A DNA stretch of 9,296 nt from DATKMS01 sp041497995 (GTDB lineage: Bacteria > Desulfobacterota > Binatia > HRBIN30), in the NCBI GenBank assembly GCA_041497995.1, contig JBGQHM010000272.1, forward strand, positions 1 to 9,296. Direction: 5' to 3'. Each line of letters starts with the position of its first letter. Positions within the stretch are counted from its first letter, which is position 1. Position numbers and translations under genes: made by a program. The notes beneath the pieces were generated by a model. The model saw only the letters and a program-made list of their open reading frames with translations. It was not told where the DNA came from and made no database searches. Positions 7,008 to 9,296 of this stretch are shown piece after piece.

Positions 7008-7946
7008 ATGGCATCATCACTCTCCGGACAGTGTATGGAGCACGACGCAGCCATCATCGAGGTGGCACTCAACGAGGCGGCGATGCGCGCCCAAAACCCG
7101 CACGTGCCCTACTCGCCGGAGGAATGCGCTGAGGACGCGCGGCGCTGCGCTGACGCGGGGGCGGCGGTCGTGCACTGGCATGCGCGCGATCCGGTCAGGG
7201 GAACCCAGCGACTCGACGACGTGGCTCTCTATGGTGCGGCCCTTGACCTCATGCGGCCTGCCGACGTGTTGGCATATCCAAGCTACCCGCCGTGGCCCGT
7301 CTCACCTGACGATCGGCTGGCGCACGTCTGGGCGCTCCGCGAACGCCACGGACTCGAGCTCGCGCCACTCGACCTCGGATCCGTCGGCATTGTCGTCTGG
7401 GATGAGCACACGCGCAGCTTCGGCCCCGGCGTCGATCTCCTGCGCGAACACGGTGTGGTCGCCAACCCGCTGCCTTTCCTGCTCGACGCGATCGAGCGCA
7501 TCTATGCGCTGGGCATGGTGCCGAGCCTCGGTGCCTTCGATGTCGGGTTCACGCGCACGATGGTCCTCCTCGCTCAGGCCGGTAAGCTCCGCCCGCCGCT
7601 GTTCCTGAAGATCTTCCTGTCGGGGGCGTGGGCCGTCGGTCCGTTTCCGACCGAGGAGGCGCTCGACTTTCATCTGCGGCAGATCCCCACCGATCTCGAT
7701 GTCGAGTGGGTGGTCGTACCGTACGCACTCGACGATGCCGCGCTCGTCGAGCGGCTCTGCCGGCACGCGCTGGCGCGCGGCGGCGGCATCCGGATCGGCA
7801 TCGGCGACAACCCGGCGGCGTTTCCCGACACCACCAACACCGCGCTCGTGGAGCGCGCCGCCCGATGGGTCACAGAGTCGGGTCGTGTGCCCGCCAGCGC
7901 CGCCGACGTGCGCCGCCGTTTCGGGCTCAGACGTGTTGGAGAATAG
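7008..7946 (+). CDS. Divergent BKACE (DUF849, beta-keto acid cleavage) family protein
   Basis: The product is 312 residues, close to the usual 270-310. Family members, such as 3-keto-5-aminohexanoate cleavage enzyme, condense a beta-keto acid with acetyl-CoA and split it on a Zn site in a TIM barrel. Seen here are PYSPEECAEDARRCADAGA at 34-52, the metal-binding pair HWHARDP (His56, His58), and GGGIRIGIGDNP at 258-269 with Arg262 and Asp267. In the characterised enzyme the last motif is GGHIRCGFEDN, whose Glu is the third Zn ligand; here that position is Gly266. The usual PEVEVYESG motif is PSLGAFDVG, so its glutamates are also lost. The enzyme is therefore remote or has a different chemistry, and its substrate is unknown. 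The start has GAGG seven bases upstream; a second Met at residue 10 is possible. It lies 61 bases after the glycosidase. Confidence 0.83.
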   Translation: MASSLSGQCMEHDAAIIEVALNEAAMRAQNPHVPYSPEECAEDARRCADAGAAVVHWHARDPVRGTQRLDDVALYGAALDLMRPADVLAYPSYPPWPVSPDDRLAHVWALRERHGLELAPLDLGSVGIVVWDEHTRSFGPGVDLLREHGVVANPLPFLLDAIERIYALGMVPSLGAFDVGFTRTMVLLAQAGKLRPPLFLKIFLSGAWAVGPFPTEEALDFHLRQIPTDLDVEWVVVPYALDDAALVERLCRHALARGGGIRIGIGDNPAAFPDTTNTALVERAARWVTESGRVPASAADVRRRFGLRRVGE

Positions 7947-8051
7947 CCGAGCCCCGTCAATCGATCATTCTTCGTGTTGCTCTAAGAGCACGGCGCTGCT
8001 TTCCGAAATCCGCGCCGGGTGTGGTAGTCACCGCGTGCGAGAAGAGACGCG
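7947..8051. other. Short intergenic gap with a small hairpin and a partial match to the heptamer array
   Basis: Nothing coding is recognisable between the BKACE stop and the TPR remnant. TGCTC-TAA-GAGCA at 7978-7990 can form a small five-base-pair hairpin, not followed by a T run, so it is not a convincing terminator. TCCGAAATCCGC at 8002-8013 is identical to 12 bases of the right arm of the palindromic array at 8325-8336. An in-frame TAG at 8025-8027 closes any upstream extension of the following frame. Confidence 0.4.
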
Positions 8052-8510
8052 ATGCACGCAGAGATGCAGCAGGCGCTGGGCGGGCTGGCTCAGATCGGGG
8101 TCGGGATCCAAGCGCCGCAGTTCCTTGCGATGCTGGCCGAGGGCCTCCGGAAGGTCGGACGCCACAAGAATGCACTGGCCGCGCTCGCACTCGGCGTCGC
8201 GCAAGCCGACCAACAGGGCCAGCACTACTACGATGCCGAGCTCCACCGGCTGCGGGCCGAGATTTTGATTGCGGATTGCGGAATGCGGAATGCGGAATGC
8301 GGATTTCCCTCCCCCAATCCGCAATCCGAAATCCGCAATCCGCAATCTGAAGCAGAGGCGCTCTTCGGCCAATCGCTGGAGATCGCCCGGCGGCAAGAGG
8401 CGAAGACGTTCGAGCTGCGCGCCGCCACCAGCCTGGCGCGGCTCTGGCAGCGCCACGGCCGCGGTTTCAACCGCCGGGCCTGCGCGCAGGCGCTGTTGGA
8501 GGAGCTGTAG
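8052..8510 (+). pseudogene. 3' remnant of a large TPR regulator (adenylate cyclase/ATPase type), interrupted by a repeat
   Basis: The 152-residue frame matches the C-terminal end of long multidomain proteins with cyclase or DNA-binding heads, an AAA-type ATPase and a TPR tail, usually over 900 residues. The matching parts are AEMQQALGGLAQIG (3-16), FLAMLAEGLRKVGR and DAELHRLRAEIL (24-72), and EAEALFGQSLEIARRQEAK with ELRAATSLARLWQ (100-133). The N-terminal domains are missing: an in-frame TAG lies at 8025. The end, HGRGFNRRACAQALLEEL, seems to lack about 15 residues compared with the usual form, which has a loop like LLAPIYGWFTEGF before ALLEEL. Residues 73-99 come from the palindromic heptamer array. 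A short protein could still be made from ATG 8052, but I judge it a decayed fragment. Its stop is eight bases from the convergent crotonase stop. Confidence 0.68.
8267..8347. repeat. Palindromic heptamer array inserted in frame in the TPR remnant
   Basis: The left arm is five tandem heptamers: GATTGCG at 8267 and 8274, GAATGCG at 8281, 8288 and 8295, then a partial GATT. A pyrimidine-rich spacer TCCCTCCCCC (8306-8315) follows. The right arm starts with a partial AATC and has CGCAATC at 8320, CGAAATC at 8327, and CGCAATC at 8334 and 8341. The outer two heptamers of each arm are perfect reverse complements, and inner ones pair with one or two mismatches, so the whole can fold into a long hairpin. 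Its length is 81 bases, exactly 27 codons, so the TPR frame stays open and reads through as peptides like IRNPQSE. I recall similar dispersed heptamer arrays in other metagenomic bacterial genomes, but no named family. Confidence 0.85.
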
Positions 8511-8518
8511 GCGCGGTG

Positions 8519-9296
8519 TCACCTGCCGCGGAACACAGGCCGTCGCTTCTCCAGGAAAGCCGTCATGCCCTCGAGCTGATCTGCCGAGGCGCTGCACCGC
8601 CGAACCGCATCGCGTTCGACGCGCAGCGCGTCCTCAAGCGGCAGGTGCTCCGCACCGACGACGGCCCGCAGCACCCCGGCCACGGCGAGCGGCGGCTGTG
8701 CGGCGAGCTCTGCGCCGAGGTCGATGGCCCTGAGCTTGAGATCGCTCATTGGGTGGACCTCATGGACGAGGCCAATCGCAAGTGCGGTGGGTCCGTCGAT
8801 CTTCTTACGGCGCAAGATCATGTCGAGTGCGTGGGCGCGCCCGACGGTGCGCGTCAGGCGGGCCGTGCCACCCCAGGCCGGGACGGTACCAAGGTCGAGC
8901 TCGGGCAGTCCGATCCGTGCACCTTCGCTGGCTGCGAGCCGGAAGTGGCACGCGAGCGGCAGCTCGAGTCCGCCGCCAAGGCAATAGCCGAAGAGCGTTG
9001 CGATCACCGGCTTGTCGAGCTGCTCGATCATCGACAGCACCCGCAGCCGTTGGTCGAGCAGGGCCTCGAACCCGCCGCGTGCATCGCTGCCCGAGACGAG
9101 CTGCTTGAGGTCCATCCCGACGCTGAAGTGATCTTCGCCGGCCGCGGTGAGTACCACGGCCCGCACGCCCGGATCGGCGCGGATTGCCACGATCGCGTGC
9201 TCAAGCGCGTCCATGAACTCGAAGGTCATCCGGTTTCGCGGCGGGTCCTGATTTTCGAGTATCACGACGTGATCGCGTTGCTCGATGCGCAAGGGA
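8519..9296 (-). CDS. Enoyl-CoA hydratase/isomerase family protein (crotonase), 5' end probably outside the window
   Basis: At least 257 residues are visible, close to the usual 255-265. Crotonase motifs are in order: HFSVGMDLKQL at 55-65 (first oxyanion-hole segment), YCLGGGLELPLAC at 103-115 (second oxyanion segment) with Glu110, then GLPELDLGTVPAWGGTARL at 128-146 with Glu131, and the C-terminal EGMTAFLEKRRPVF at 241-254. Glu110 and Glu131 match Glu144 and Glu164 of rat mitochondrial enoyl-CoA hydratase, so water addition to a 2-enoyl-CoA is plausible, though family members vary. The usual CD of ACDxxxAA is CH here. The only start seen is TTG at 9292-9290, but the frame is open to the window end and homologues begin a few residues earlier, so the true start may lie beyond 9296. 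It converges on the TPR remnant. Confidence 0.9.
   Translation of the reverse strand, partial: PLRIEQRDHVVILENQDPPRNRMTFEFMDALEHAIVAIRADPGVRAVVLTAAGEDHFSVGMDLKQLVSGSDARGGFEALLDQRLRVLSMIEQLDKPVIATLFGYCLGGGLELPLACHFRLAASEGARIGLPELDLGTVPAWGGTARLTRTVGRAHALDMILRRKKIDGPTALAIGLVHEVHPMSDLKLRAIDLGAELAAQPPLAVAGVLRAVVGAEHLPLEDALRVERDAVRRCSASADQLEGMTAFLEKRRPVFRGR

Noticed and set aside
6068..7072. 334-codon minus-strand frame opposite the end of the glycosidase gene
   Set aside because: It is Arg/Cys/Gly-rich and mirrors the Thr-Pro repeat, a usual antisense artefact of repetitive GC-rich DNA.
7978..7990. Rho-independent terminator after the BKACE gene
   Set aside because: The stem is five base pairs and is followed by GC-rich sequence instead of a T run.
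8267..8347. CRISPR array
   Set aside because: Units are seven bases with no spacers and the two halves are mirror images; no cas gene is near.
8028..8597. Minus-strand 189-codon frame across the TPR remnant
   Set aside because: It overlaps the crotonase 3' end and the heptamer array and has no conserved motif, while the plus frame matches a known TPR tail.

Overview
The window is high-GC bacterial DNA with compact, purely bacterial gene organisation. The mix of genes (sulfotransferase with DUF1214, a BNR/Asp-box protein with a MoaD/ThiS-like partner, a crotonase, a BKACE/DUF849 enzyme, and a secreted glycosidase ending in a Thr-Pro-Arg tail) suggests a soil or sediment lineage of the old Deltaproteobacteria type, for example Candidatus Binatia (Binatota). 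That placement rests on gene content and protein style only; the window has no rRNA or other phylogenetic marker.

Layout. (1) At the left edge a short plus-strand reading frame ends at 163; it looks like the tail of a gene but is not identified. (2) From 4356 down to 155 the minus strand carries five tightly packed genes that read as one operon: BNR/Asp-box propeller protein, MoaD/ThiS-like ubiquitin-fold protein ending in Gly-Gly, PAPS-type sulfotransferase, DUF1214 protein, and an 83-residue two-helix membrane protein. Gaps are 2 to 20 bases, and two downstream starts have strong Shine-Dalgarno sequences in the gap or across the previous stop codon. (3) A divergent intergenic region (4357-4567) separates this operon from (4) a plus-strand secreted family 44 glycoside hydrolase with an N-terminal beta-sandwich domain and a long Thr-Pro-rich tail. 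(5) Next comes a BKACE/DUF849 enzyme that keeps the two metal-binding histidines but lacks the usual glutamates. (6) A decayed 3' remnant of a large TPR/cyclase-type regulator follows; an 81-base palindromic array of 7-base repeats sits in frame inside it. (7) The minus-strand enoyl-CoA hydratase runs to, and probably past, the right edge.

Working together. The operon pairs a possible sulfur carrier with a sulfate-transfer enzyme and a DUF1214 protein, so a small sulfur- or lipid-modifying module is conceivable, but no activating enzyme (MoeB/ThiF), MoaE, or PAPS-synthesis gene is visible. The glycosidase, the BKACE enzyme and the crotonase look like independent catabolic genes. The most unusual DNA-level feature is the palindromic heptamer array at 8267-8347. 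The most unusual protein-level features are the altered active site of the BKACE enzyme and the composition of the operon.
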